64,000 bases of DNA from Bolinopsis microptera. Taxonomy: Eukaryota; Ctenophora; Tentaculata; Lobata; Bolinopsidae. The DNA lies in NCBI RefSeq assembly GCF_026151205.1, contig NC_087082.1:16277365-16341364 (forward strand), given 5' to 3'. The notes beneath the pieces are model-generated. The model had not been told where the DNA came from, did not search any database, and saw only the letters and a list, made by a program, of their open reading frames with translations. This document shows positions 32,073 to 43,671 of this stretch, piece after piece. The translations under genes were made by a program, and so were the position numbers. The first letter of the stretch is position 1; each line of letters begins with the position of its first letter.

Positions 32073-35057
32073 ATGTACAGATGTTTGAGGAAGTTGAAAA
32101 ATGTGGGTCTTCGTCAAATTGCTCAGAGAAGATGCTTGTACACTGCTGGAGAAAAGTTACACGGGTACACTGTGACATCTGTAGATGAAGTAGCAGACTT
32201 TAACCTCACCTCTGTTGAATTAATTCATGACAAGACGGGGGCAAGACATTGTCATGTCATTAAGGATGATTCCAACAATTGCTTCAGTGTAGGGTTTGCC
32301 ACCACGCCACGTGATGATACAGGAGTTGCACACATTCTGGAACACACAGCTCTATGTGGCTCTCACAAGTATCCTGTAAGAGATCCCTTCTTTAAAATGT
32401 TAACTCGTTCTTTTTCTACCTTCATGAACGCATTTACTGGACCAGACTTTACGATGTATCCCTTCTCCACACAGAATGAGCAGGATTTTTATAATCTACT
32501 GTCCGTTTACTGTGATGCAGCTCTTTTTCCGAACCTTAACAAGTTGGATTTCTTGCAAGAGGGCTGGAGACTAGAGCATTCTGATGCACAGGACATCACA
32601 TCTGACATTGTGTTTAAGGGGGTAGTTTTCAATGAAATGAAGGGTTATACCAACAATACAGGATACATATTTGGGCAGAGTGTACTCAACGGACTACTTC
32701 CTAGTCATACATATGGTAGTTGTAGTGGGGGAGATCCGCTAGCAATTCCCAGTCTCTCACATGATCAGCTAGTGAACTTCCACAGCTCACACTACCATCC
32801 CAGCAATGCTACTTTCTATACTTATGGCGATCTGCCCCTCGAAAAACACTTAGAAAAAATTGGGGAAGTGGTCAGTAAGTTTGAGCCAATTTCTCCCAAC
32901 ACCCTTGTTCCATCTGAGCAGAGCTGGTCTGATCCCAGAGAGATAACTGTGAGAGGACCCCACGACCCTAGTGTGTCTGATAATGAGAATAATCTAACTG
33001 TTGCTGTAAGTTACAAGTTGCCTACTCTCAATGATAGGTATAACAATACTGCTTTGTCAGTTGTGACAGATGTGCTAACTTCAGGAACGCAGAGCAAGTT
33101 TTACGAAGCTCTGATAATCTCAGGACTAGGGAGTGATTTTGCTCCAGGAACTGGTCTTCACTCCTACACTAAAGACAGCTACTTTACAATAGGTGTGAAG
33201 GGAGTGGCTAAAGATCAGGTGGAAAAGGTGTTGCAAGCCATTGAAGAGGTATGGAATGAGGTCGTTGAGGAGGGGTGTGATGAGGTACAAGTTGCTGCCA
33301 TCCTCCATCAGATAGAAATCTCCAAGAAACATCAGACGACCTCATTTGGACTGAATCTGGGTGTTGGAGTGCTAGCGGCCTGGTTACACGGTGCAAAACC
33401 TGCTGATTACATCCAGCTGAACACTCATCTCGATCGGTTCAAAGAGCTGGAGAGTTGTGGGAATCACATAAAGGATCTTGTAAAGGAGCATTTTGTGGAC
33501 AACCAGCACAAACTAACCGTTACATTAGTTCCAGATGAAGAGTATGGGAAAAAGCTAGGAGAAAGAGAAGAGGAGATGTTAAGAGAGAAAACATCTCAAC
33601 TTAGCCAAACAGACAAGGAGGAGCTACAGAAACAGGCATCAGAACTGAAATCTGCTCAGGATACTGTGCAGGATATGTCATGTTTACCATGTATCCAGCT
33701 GGGTGACGTACCACTTACATCCCTACACTACCCGGTACACAGTACCAGTATTGAGGGGGTACCTGTTCAGATATACACAGGACCTACCAATGGTATTTCA
33801 TACTTCAGATGTCTCATTTCAGATTGTGATCTGGCTGATGAACAGGAATCAGTGCTACCTTTGTACAGTAGTATTTTGAGTGAGGTGGGTGCCGGTGGGA
33901 GGACTTATCAGGATTGTGACTTACAGAAAATGCTGAGGACAGGAAAATTCTCATGTTCAACCCACACTGCTGCGGACAAAGATCAAATAGATAAATACAA
34001 GTTGGGGACTCTACTGAGTTCATTTTGCTTGAATGATAACCTCCCTTACATGTACTCTCTGTGGCAGGAGTTGCTGTCTAAGCCACACTTCAACGAAACA
34101 GACAGGATCAAAGCTCTTCTGGATGCTGACGTAGCAGGACAAAAGGACCACATAACTGGTTCAGGTCACCAGTTTGCTCTCACAAGATCACGCTCACACA
34201 TATCACCTCTGGGAGAGCTCAGTGAGCAGATGGGTGGCTTCAAACAGGCCCAAACAGTACAGCAGTTCCACTCAGGTGACATACAGAAGCTTGTAAGTGA
34301 GGTGGCGGGTACACACGTGTCACACCAAGACAGGTCACTGTTCAGCATGGCCCTCAATACTACTCCAGATAAAGTGGATGAGAACTTGGAGGCTCTCTCT
34401 CAGCTGCTGAGAGGAGTTCCTGATATTAAATCCGGCAAGGACTACGGTATAATTTCTAGAGATATTGTTTCAGTGGACAGTGTGAACGAGTTTATTGAGA
34501 TCAGTAACTTGGGAGTGAACTTCTGCGCCAGGTCGTACCGGGCAGTACCGGCCGCTCACCCGGACTCTCCTACACTAACCCTCCTCGGTTCTTTACTCTC
34601 CTCCAAGTTCCTTCACCGAGAGATCAGAGAGAAGGGCGGAGCGTATGGCAGCGGTGCTATGATGCAACAGCAAGCCTTCTCTTTCTTCTCCTATAGAGAT
34701 CCAAATAACTTATCCACTTTATCTGTATTCGATCAAGCTATCACGTGGGCCACTCAGGGATCTTTCAGTGACGAGCAGCTTCAAGAAGCTAAGATATCAG
34801 TGATAGGGAAACTAGACGCTCCTATAGCCCCAGGATCTAGAGGTCTTTCTGAATTCTCTGGTGGTTTAAACTTTGATCAGAGACAGGCTTTTAGGACGGG
34901 TATATTAAATGCGTCCCGGTCTGACTTGCAGCAAGTTGCTGGTCTGTATTTATCAGGGGATAGTCCCCATGGTAATGTGGTAGTTGGTGCTGAAACTGAG
35001 ACTGCTAAATTCAGAGATTTGGGGTATCGTATTGATACTTTTGGCCAAAACAACTGA
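32073..35057 (+). CDS. PITRM1: Presequence protease PITRM1/PreP, intronless
   Basis: A single-exon gene for a 994-residue M16C metalloprotease; human PITRM1 has 1,037. It degrades cleaved presequences and other short peptides in the mitochondrial matrix. The inverted zinc motif is HILEH (His87, Glu90, His91), with the third ligand Glu188 in GVVFNEMKG; the spacing of 101 from His87 equals the human spacing. Other family hallmarks are GGDPLAIPSL, SSHYHPSNATFYTYGDLPLE, HQTTSFGL, QPTNG-like GPTNGISYFR and, in the C-terminal half, FLHREIREKGGAYGSGA and SYRDPN. The first 25 residues are basic and free of acidic residues, a matrix-targeting leader. An acceptor-like AACAATTGCAG ends one base before the ATG. 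The absence of introns contrasts with CFP1, UFD1 and DNAJB nearby. Confidence 0.98.
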   Translation: MYRCLRKLKNVGLRQIAQRRCLYTAGEKLHGYTVTSVDEVADFNLTSVELIHDKTGARHCHVIKDDSNNCFSVGFATTPRDDTGVAHILEHTALCGSHKYPVRDPFFKMLTRSFSTFMNAFTGPDFTMYPFSTQNEQDFYNLLSVYCDAALFPNLNKLDFLQEGWRLEHSDAQDITSDIVFKGVVFNEMKGYTNNTGYIFGQSVLNGLLPSHTYGSCSGGDPLAIPSLSHDQLVNFHSSHYHPSNATFYTYGDLPLEKHLEKIGEVVSKFEPISPNTLVPSEQSWSDPREITVRGPHDPSVSDNENNLTVAVSYKLPTLNDRYNNTALSVVTDVLTSGTQSKFYEALIISGLGSDFAPGTGLHSYTKDSYFTIGVKGVAKDQVEKVLQAIEEVWNEVVEEGCDEVQVAAILHQIEISKKHQTTSFGLNLGVGVLAAWLHGAKPADYIQLNTHLDRFKELESCGNHIKDLVKEHFVDNQHKLTVTLVPDEEYGKKLGEREEEMLREKTSQLSQTDKEELQKQASELKSAQDTVQDMSCLPCIQLGDVPLTSLHYPVHSTSIEGVPVQIYTGPTNGISYFRCLISDCDLADEQESVLPLYSSILSEVGAGGRTYQDCDLQKMLRTGKFSCSTHTAADKDQIDKYKLGTLLSSFCLNDNLPYMYSLWQELLSKPHFNETDRIKALLDADVAGQKDHITGSGHQFALTRSRSHISPLGELSEQMGGFKQAQTVQQFHSGDIQKLVSEVAGTHVSHQDRSLFSMALNTTPDKVDENLEALSQLLRGVPDIKSGKDYGIISRDIVSVDSVNEFIEISNLGVNFCARSYRAVPAAHPDSPTLTLLGSLLSSKFLHREIREKGGAYGSGAMMQQQAFSFFSYRDPNNLSTLSVFDQAITWATQGSFSDEQLQEAKISVIGKLDAPIAPGSRGLSEFSGGLNFDQRQAFRTGILNASRSDLQQVAGLYLSGDSPHGNVVVGAETETAKFRDLGYRIDTFGQNN

Positions 35058-35388
35058 GCACAAGATTTCAATAATGCTGTTTTCTATTAGAATTGCCGTG
35101 ACCTGCTTATTTTTGATTGATAACTTTTTATTGCTTTCATGGTTTAATTTATTATGTTGATTAGTACACTGTCAAATCATCTGCTCTTTTACATCTAGGC
35201 CGAGTCGATAGTGACAGGAGATCTTGTTTTATTGGGAGCTGGAAACAACAAAATAATTAATTGAAATTAAAATTTAATAATTAAGTTTTAGTTGTATTGT
35301 CAAGAAGGTTGAGTTAAGATGATGATATTTATATTAAGATCAGTATGATTACACTTTTCTAATTCATTAACTATGCGATAAGGTCATT
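35058..35388. other. Spacer PITRM1-DNAJB
   Basis: About 330 bases of AT-rich DNA, holding the PITRM1 3' UTR and the DNAJB leader. Nothing else recognised. Confidence 0.5.
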
Positions 35389-38300
35389 ATGGGTAAAGAT
35401 TACTACCAAGTTCTCGGAGTGAATAAAGGAGCAAGTGCTGAGGAGATCAAGAAAGCTTACAGAAAATCAGCACTGAAATTTCATCCTGACAAAAATAAAA
35501 ATCCTGGAGCAGAGGATAAGTTTAAAGAAATCGCTGAGGCATTCGAAGTGAGGCTCTTACCGTGGTGGATACAGTTATTTCGATTTTTCACTTCAGAATA
35601 TGTATTTTAAATTTACCTAGATCTTGTCTGTTCCTGAATTTATCTGATGTCACGTGATAATTGGAACTAATTAACTAATTAACCTAATTAAACCATGCTC
35701 CAGGTATTAAGTGATCCGGATAAGAAGGAGACGTATGACCGGTATGGGGAGGAGGGATTGAAGGGAGGTATGGGAGGAGGACCTGGTCCTGGAGGCGCTA
35801 AAAACTTTCACAACTATCAATTTCACGGCGATCCTTTTGCTACTTTCTCTTCTTTCTTCGGAGATGAAGACCCTTTCAAAGACTTGTTTGGAGACAATGG
35901 CGGATTCGGTGGCTTCGGTCAAGTTAGTCTTTATTATATACTTTCAAATAGTGTTTACTGTGTGTGTTAATTTTTTACTTTCAGGATTGATTTTAGAGTG
36001 TGATAATTTTGTAACAAAATCTTGCAAATAATAATTGTACGTGATTAATAGTTGGTAGGGGTTTTCACAGAGCAAATTAATGACAATAAAGGATAAAAAA
36101 TACCAAAGTTTTAGCCCTAAAAGGAATGATTGTTATGAGATGCTACCAACATGACCGTCTATCATTAGTTCACCCGTTATTGGCCCTATTATTTATGTAC
36201 ATTGTACAACCTATAAATAAACCTTGACACATTTTCAGCGAATGGGTGGTGGAATGCCTGGAGGAATGGGAGGATTTGGAGGGATGGGTGGAATGCCTAG
36301 TGGTATGGGTGGAATGCCCGGTGGTATGGGTGGTGGTATGCCAGGTGGGTCTGGTATGTTTGGAATGCCTGGAGGATTTGGAGGAGGTTCTCCAAAGCAA
36401 GCAGCTATTGAGAAGGTGAGTTGTAGAAATTAGAATTCTTTAAAGAAGTCATATTATAATATTTTGTAAATGTGTTAAAATCTAACTGTTGCTTCGCCTT
36501 CCTGTGCAAACTGTATTATATCAGTACATGGTGTAATTGTAAAGGTACCAGAAGGCAGTAATGCATAACTTGTATTATATCAGTTTCACAGTAATACTCC
36601 AATATTCCTCAGACTATACCGTTATCTCTTGAGGAACTGTACGAGGGATGCTCTAAGAAGATGAAGATAACACGAACAATCCATCAGAATAATGGTACAT
36701 CATCGCAGGTAAACTGTTTTCAGGGTACATCACTGACAGTTAAAGTGATGTTAGCATGAACATACTACTACTTCCATGTAAGATAATGTTAATTGCTTCA
36801 TCGCCTTGTGTGTTTATAATTGTTACGGACATGAAGGGAAACACACAAATGAGGCTTGAAATCTTCGTTTAAAAACATCATGAGAGCCTCAAATAATAGA
36901 TTTGAGGTGTTGTAAGGTAATTTAACCACGTGATCTAACCACGTGATCTAATTTAACCACGTGATCTAACTGATACTATAATGTCAACAGGATGAGAACA
37001 TCTTGACTCTGAACATTAAACCCGGATGGAAAGCTGGAACTAAGTTAACATTCCCTAATGAGGTAGAACATTTTAACAGATCTATTACTAGGTTTAGTAA
37101 TAAGGTTAATGGTTATTGGGTTTCATAAATGGCTAGAAATGAGCATTTTAATAATTTCCATACAACTTTACGACGCTCAAATACCACAATTTAGTGTATA
37201 TTTTGACCTTAATCATCCAAATAAATAATAATTTAAAAAGGGTCCCGACACTCGTATCCACGCAACCCTGCTCAAATGGTGTAAAATCTAGCCAGAAGTA
37301 TTAAATATGTTTCCATTTAGGGCGACGTGTATCCAGGTAAGAAAGCTCAGGACGTTGTATTCATAATTGCAGAAAAACCTCATTCTTTCTTCAAACGAGA
37401 AGGTAATTGGTTTAATAAGATAATTAGTTAATTATTAATGTCTTTACATTGGTTTCCGGAGATAAGGTGAATTAGTATATATATATATATATATAAATTG
37501 TATAAAGATTGCGGCTTTATACAAGTCAATTTACCATTCAATAATAAGATAAAAACTATTTAACATTTTGAAAACTTACTCCAAATACTCCTCCTGTGCG
37601 TGTGTTTGTTAATAAAATAATATGACTGCCAGGTAATAACATTTATCGTAAGATTAAAAACCAGATAAGATACTTACAACAGGTAATTATTCCAGGTAAC
37701 GATCTCCACTACACAGCTCAGATATCCTTAGTGGAGGCGCTGTGTGGTAACATGGAGCTAGTTGTTCCTGCCATCACACAAGAGGTAATTACATCTCACT
37801 TACAGTTACTTACAGTTACTTATATGTTAATTATTTAATTATCTGTTAATTACATGTTATTTATTTGTGAGGTTCTTCATCAAGAACGCTGTTACTAAGT
37901 ACCTAGTTACTAGAGTAGTTACTAAGTAGTTACTAAGTACCTAGTTACTAGAGTAGTTACTAAGTAGTTACTAAAGTAGTTACTAAGTAGTTACTAAAGT
38001 AGTTACTAAGTAGTTACTAAAGTAGTTACTAAGTAGTTACTAAAGTAGTTACTAAGTAGTTACTAAGTAGTTACTAAGTAGTTACTAAAGTAGTTACTAA
38101 GTAGTTACTAAAGTAGTTACTAAGTAGTTACTAAAGTAGTTACTAAGTAGTTACTAAAGTAGTTACTAAGTAGTTACTAAAGTAGTTACTAAGTAGTTAC
38201 TAAAGTAGTTACTAAGTAGTTACTAAAGTAGTTACTAAGTAGTTACTAAAAGTTCACCCTCAGACAGTTTTTGCTCATATTTATTTCTTGTCTGAGATAC

Positions 38301-39486
38301 ACATAACAAGATAACAGATATATACTGTAGTCGCAGATCAAAGGGTTTTTAGTTAAGCTATATATATATATATAGAAATATAAGGGTTATATATAACCCT
38401 TATATTTCTCATGCTTCAAGTAAACAAGTAAACAAGGTTAACCACTTAAAATAGCAAATTCACCATAATAAACCCTCCAATTATTACATTACGTCCATAT
38501 AATAGGGTGTTACTTGAGACTCGTGTCCAAATCTTGAATGGCTCTCAAAATCTAATTTTTGTTTTAAATTGTAGACAAATTATTACATTTTGAAATACAT
38601 AATACACATGTATAATGTATAATGTATATATACATCTATACTATAATTTAAACTTGACGAAATTTCCCCGGCAACGGGGACATAGAAGAAAAAACACCGA
38701 AAATCGACCTCAAAATGACCCTCTGGTGAAATCAAACCCAGCTCGCAAATGGAGTTGAAACCTCGCCATTTTTAGCAGGGTTGTAGAAAAAGGATAGGAA
38801 TAGGCTATAGCATTCTTAGAATTTTGATTTAGGCTTTAGATTTTTTATAATTAACGTCGGAAGTGAGGTAAAATAACCCTTAGAATAATGTCGTTATTTT
38901 AGCAAAGGTTTACTGCGCTGTTGCGTAGCAACGTTAAAATGCACGTGCGCGAGCAAGAACATCTTAACTACGCGCGTTGTTATGCTGTATGCTACGTCAT
39001 AATTTCAAAACTAGCTCACATTTACGCTCACGCTATGATTTATATTCATAACTTTGGTTGTGATTGGTATTTTTTGATGCGGTAAAAGGTATCGTTTTGG
39101 GAATCCGAATACTAACAACGCTGTCGCCATTGTTAGATAAATTCCATTATGTCTACAGTATAACAGAGCTATATGATGAAGAGAAATTAAAACATAACTG
39201 ATTTTTAAAATTTCCTCGAACAAAGCTTTCGACTAGCGGGTTTCTAGTGTATAATAATGTATAATGTATATGGAATAAGTAACAATTATCATCTCCTCAG
39301 AAAGTGCCTATACCACTAGGAAACAACACAATCAAACCTGGCTCTAAACGCAAGATAAAAGGGTACGGAATGCCAATCAGCAAGCAACTGGGACAATACG
39401 GCGACATGTTGGTCACAATTAATGTGGATTTTCCTATGTCACTGTCAGATCAGCAGAAATCTGAAGTGAGGAGGATCTTCAGTTGA
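35389..39486 (+). CDS. Class B (type II) Hsp40 co-chaperone, DNAJB1/4/5-like
   Basis: Eight exons (35389-35547, 35704-35922, 36239-36415, 36613-36708, 36991-37062, 37321-37402, 37696-37784, 39301-39486) join in phase to 359 residues. The J domain (residues 1-70) has [11 protein letters not shown] and the HPD motif (His32-Asp34) that stimulates Hsp70 ATPase. A long Gly/Phe then Gly/Met-rich linker follows, with [15 protein letters not shown]-type repeats. The C-terminal client-binding domains show [21 protein letters not shown]-like sequence, [22 protein letters not shown] and [20 protein letters not shown], ending at EVRRIFS. There is no Cys-rich zinc domain, so it is class B. The linker is longer and more Met-rich than in vertebrate DNAJB1. 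Intron 7 (37785-39300) is the longest and holds a minisatellite and a 36-bp palindrome. Confidence 0.96.
37890..38252. repeat. 23-bp minisatellite in DNAJB intron 7
   Basis: Alternating TAGTTACTAAG and TAGTTACTAAAG sub-units repeat head to tail, about 15 double units. It starts about 105 bases after the exon 7 donor. Confidence 0.95.
38374..38409. repeat. 36-bp perfect palindrome in DNAJB intron 7
   Basis: AGAAATATAAGGGTTATA followed directly by its reverse complement, next to a (TA)n run. It could extrude as a cruciform. Confidence 0.9.
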
Positions 39487-40147
39487 GTCACGTGATCTTA
39501 TGTACAGTTTTGGGAGTGTTTATAAGACTGTTTATAAGCGGGAGTGTTTCCGGGAGAATTTCCACTCTAATAGATTGTGGTATGTAGCTACAAGTGAACT
39601 GTTACTTGTGAGGTTATTACAAGTAAGACATTCAGAACTGAGCTGCGAGTACTGATTCTGGGCCAAAATTATTGTACAATTTTAATTAAATATGGCTTGT
39701 TTACTTCATAGATTTTTGGGTTCTTACTTCTAACTAATTTCGAAAAGATTGTTTTAAAAATTTGTTTGTTAACAATTAAATGTTCTACATTCATGTAGTA
39801 AACCACTGTACCACGGAAAAGCTTATAAAATTGGGTCATCTACTTCTGAAACGCCGCATAGCATGTTTGAAACGTTTATTATACTTCGCCACCGGTTACA
39901 AAATACAATCATGAATAATTTTATTGTTCATTATAGTAATGGAAATAGATGACCTTCAGGAACAGCGAACTAGCTATTATCAATTATTGTCAGATGAAGA
40001 TATATGAGACGTACAAGTTTAAGATATCAACGCATGAAAGCATGATTTAGCGTAAATATTTTTATACTTCGAAAGAATTTACGTTTACATTGAATATTTA
40101 TTGTAAAACTGTACTGTTCTACTGTTAAATTGTGATTTTACAAAATG
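39487..40147. other. DNAJB 3' flank
   Basis: Begins with TCACGTGA two bases after the stop codon (39488-39495). The rest is AT-rich and non-coding. Confidence 0.5.
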
Positions 40148-40149
40148 TA

Positions 40150-40916
40150 CAGGGTGGGCCAAAAGTCAGTGTGCAAACGTTGGCCTTAATAGCTCAGTCA
40201 CTGAGTGCCCAATTGAAATACTTCCTTCTGGTATGACTTAGTACCACCACTGGTTCGAGGAATTGTCAACTCGAAAAATATTCGCGTTCATTTTTTTCAA
40301 ATGGATGTTCATTTTCACATTTATTTGATAGTTTGGATAGTCGGATCAAGCTAAATGTTATTGAATTGTGTTTGGCCATTCGAATTACGTTTGTCCTGAA
40401 AGAATTAGAACTGTAGCTTCTCAGATGACCGAGATTTGAAGCATAACGAGTATATTCATTACGTGTGATCAGGTGATTGGTTTACCTAATCACGTGATAA
40501 GGTGACCCCGTTAACGACCCCGTTAAACATTATGGGAATTGTTAAGGGTGCCCAATTAAGGTGTCGTGTCACGGTGTCACATAATCACCCAGTCAATTTT
40601 GTTAACGAGATACACAAAATGCTTGATAACTTCGTCATTTCTAATCCGTTTTGCCTCATGTTTTCAGATCATATGCAACATTTGATAATCTACAGTCTCT
40701 AAAAAAAATTAGGCGTTCAGCATGTTCAGAGAAAACAATATAGGTGTTTTAATATTGAATGGGCGTGGTCTAAAATATTCGAATTTTCAAATTTTGACGA
40801 CGGAATCCTCGAACCAGTAAGTACAGTATGCCATCTGCAAAGCAACAGCTCTCAAATATAAAACACGGCGGAGGTATAAGACCCAACGTTTGCACACTGA
40901 CTTTTGGCCCACCCTG
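40150..40916. mobile_element. Mariner-like MITE, 767 bp
   Basis: Perfect 34-bp terminal inverted repeats starting CAGGGTGGGCCAAAAGTCAG, flanked on both sides by TA (40148-40149 and 40917-40918), as for Tc1/mariner insertions. A second pair of inverted blocks (CTGGTTCGAGGA-type) lies inside. No transposase is present, so it is non-autonomous. Identical termini suggest a rather young insertion. It carries a TCACGTGA at 40490. Confidence 0.92.
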
Positions 40917-40918
40917 TA

Positions 40919-42226
40919 TATTTCCGTTTAAATTTCATTCTAGCTTATTTGGTAAAAACTAAAAGATCTGATTTGTATATTTACAAAAAATAGTATTTAT
41001 AAATACAGTTTTGTTGATCATTGCTTTTTGGGACCACTTCAATATCGTTTATTCTCTGTGTTTTAAGGAACAATTCCTCGCGATTCTTCTTTACTCAGAT
41101 TTAATAATTGTATGTAGAAGTTACAAAGTACAGAACTGTAGATTATTATCGGCCAACATACATGATTTGTTTTTGATGATAAGTTGATCGAAAAAGGAGA
41201 AAGCCAACTTATAGGGAATCAAAATTATTTCATTAATTTATCATGGGTTAAACGCACTAAAAACCACACCTTATATTTTTCATTTATTATATTTTTTAAA
41301 GTTCACATAAAAGTATATTGAATCAAATTTTCCGCCAATTCACGGTTGAAAATAATGCCCAGGATTAATTCTGCCAGATCAAGGCAATCAACAAAACCAG
41401 TACTTTCATTAGCACCACTCTTTTGTTTGAAACGATGCGACATTGCTATTGGTCGATACTGTTAACTTAAATGTCATACTTGTGCCATCTCTCTCTGATT
41501 GTCGTCATCTGTTTATCTATTGACAATGAACTGTCCGACCTGCACTACGTTGCAGCTCTCTGCCAGAGTCAAATATTTCGGAGACATTTAGACACGCATC
41601 ATCCGTCAATCATATATTCACTAAAATTCGAATCTTAATTCTTAAATGATATTAAACTTCAAGCTCTCCTAAATCTATTGTTAATAATGCTCCATGTGTT
41701 TTTTAGCTCCCTTGTCAGCTTTCTTATCTTTTAAAAAAAAATCAACAGCATTCGTTGTCGACAGATTTATATCATTTAGTTTTCAAGGACAATTGATAAC
41801 ATGTAATTAACATGTAATTAACATGTAATTAACATGTAATTAACATGTAATTAACATGTAACAAACCAAAGTGAAAATTACTTATAATCACGAGACAATA
41901 TGGGGAGTTTAGTCACTATTATCGTATTATCATCGGCAGCTTACACTCTCAATAAATATTCAAGCTGAAAAACAGAAAATGATGCATACTTGGCTAAATG
42001 AATTTCAGAAAATTACCCCTCACAGAAATTAGAGAGGCTACCACGTGGCAACTGTATAACAAAGGAGTAAGCGTCGTGGTTGTAATTTATTCAACGTGTT
42101 TCCCAATCCCCGTAATTTTGTTGCCGTTTTGTTTCTCACGCATTTTGAATAATTACTCATAGCCGGCTGCTATTCTATATGTTCACTCGGTAGAATAAAT
42201 ATTCGTGAAAATTGATTAATATGTCT
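40919..42226. other. Spacer with an 11-bp tandem repeat
   Basis: AT-rich, no gene. At 41799-41862 the unit ACATGTAATTA repeats about six times. Confidence 0.6.
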
Positions 42227-43620
42227 ACAGTAACAGTGACACTATTGCACAGTAACAGTGACACTATTGCACAGTAACAGTGACACTATTGCACAGTAAC
42301 AGTGACACTATTGCACAGTAACAGTAACACTATTGCACAGTAACGGGGGGGTACCAATGGCATAAATGGCATAATGGAGAATTGGCCAATAAAAATTTCC
42401 ATTTATGCCATAAAACGTATGCCATTTATGCCATTTTTGATATAATACATTTCTATTTTCTTTATTTGTCATATGAATCTTTAACGATCATTCCAAGCGT
42501 TATAAAGCATGAAACATGTCTTTTATTCAAGTACTAATAATAATTTGCGAATTTAAAGTCAAATATGAAGACCTAAATTCATGGCATAAATGGAGAATTG
42601 GCCAATCAAAATTTCCATTTATGCCATAAAACGTATGCCATTTATGCCATTTTATGCCATTGGTACCCCCCACAGTAACAGTGACACTATTGCACAGTAA
42701 CAGTAACACTATTGCACAGTAACAGTGACACTATTGCACAGTAACAGTAACACTATTGCACAGTAACAGTGAGACTATTGCACAGTAACAGTGACACTAT
42801 TGCACAGTAACAGTGACACTATTGCACAGTAACAGTGACACTATTGCACAGTAACAGTAACACTATTGCACAGTAACAGTGACACTATTGCACAGTAACA
42901 GTGACACTATTGCACAGTAACAGTGACACTATTGCACAGTAACAGTGACACTATTGCACAGTAACAGTGACACTATTGCACAGTAACAGTGACACTATTG
43001 CACAGTAACAGTGACACTATTGCACAGTAACAGTGACACTATTGCACAGTAACAGTGACACTATTGCACAGTAACAGTGACACTATTGCACAGTAACAGT
43101 GACACTATTGCACAGTAACAGTGACACTATTGCACAGTAACATTGACACTATTGCACAGTAACAGTGACACTATTGCACAGTAACAGTGACACTATTGCA
43201 CAGTAACAGTGACACTATTGCACAGTAACAGTGACACTATTGCACAGTAACAGTGACACTATTGCACAGTAACAGTGACACTATTGCACAGTAACAGTGA
43301 CACTATTGCACAGTAACAGTGACACTATTGCACAGTAACAGTGACACTATTGCACAGTAACAGTGACACTATTGCACAGTAACAGTGACACTATTGCACA
43401 GTAACAGTGACACTATTGCACAGTAACAGTGACACTATTGCACAGTAACAGTGACACTATTGCACAGTAACAGTGACACTATTGCACAGTAACAGTGACA
43501 CTATTGCACAGTAACAGTGACACTATTGCACAGTAACAGTGACACTATTGCACAGTAACAGTGACACTATTGAACAGTAACAGTGACACTATTGCACAGT
43601 AACAGTGACACTATTGCACA
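42227..43620. repeat. 22-bp minisatellite, about 48 units, interrupted by a MITE
   Basis: Head-to-tail units of ACAGTAACAGTGACACTATT plus GC. Units near the MITE insertion often read GTAACAC instead of GTGACAC on both sides, while those to the right are almost identical to each other. It ends 51 bases before the GPCR start codon. Confidence 0.97.
42345..42671. mobile_element. 327-bp MITE inside the minisatellite, possible hAT type
   Basis: The termini GGGGGGTACCAATGGCAT and ATGCCATTGGTACCCCCC are inverted copies. The flanks on both sides read ACAGTAAC, an apparent 8-bp duplication as for hAT elements; however, the same 8 bases recur in each minisatellite unit, so the duplication is not proof. 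Inside, a block of about 75 bp beginning GGCATAAATGG is present twice, each with inner inverted repeats (GGCATAAATGG / CCATTTATGCC). Confidence 0.8.
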
Positions 43621-43671
43621 CGGTGCTGGTTTCGTGGTGACCTCATCAGGTTTATACTCTTGTTTGTTGAG

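Noticed and set aside
5478-43620. CRISPR-like arrays among the minisatellites
   Set aside because: Units abut directly without unique spacers, and the context is eukaryotic.
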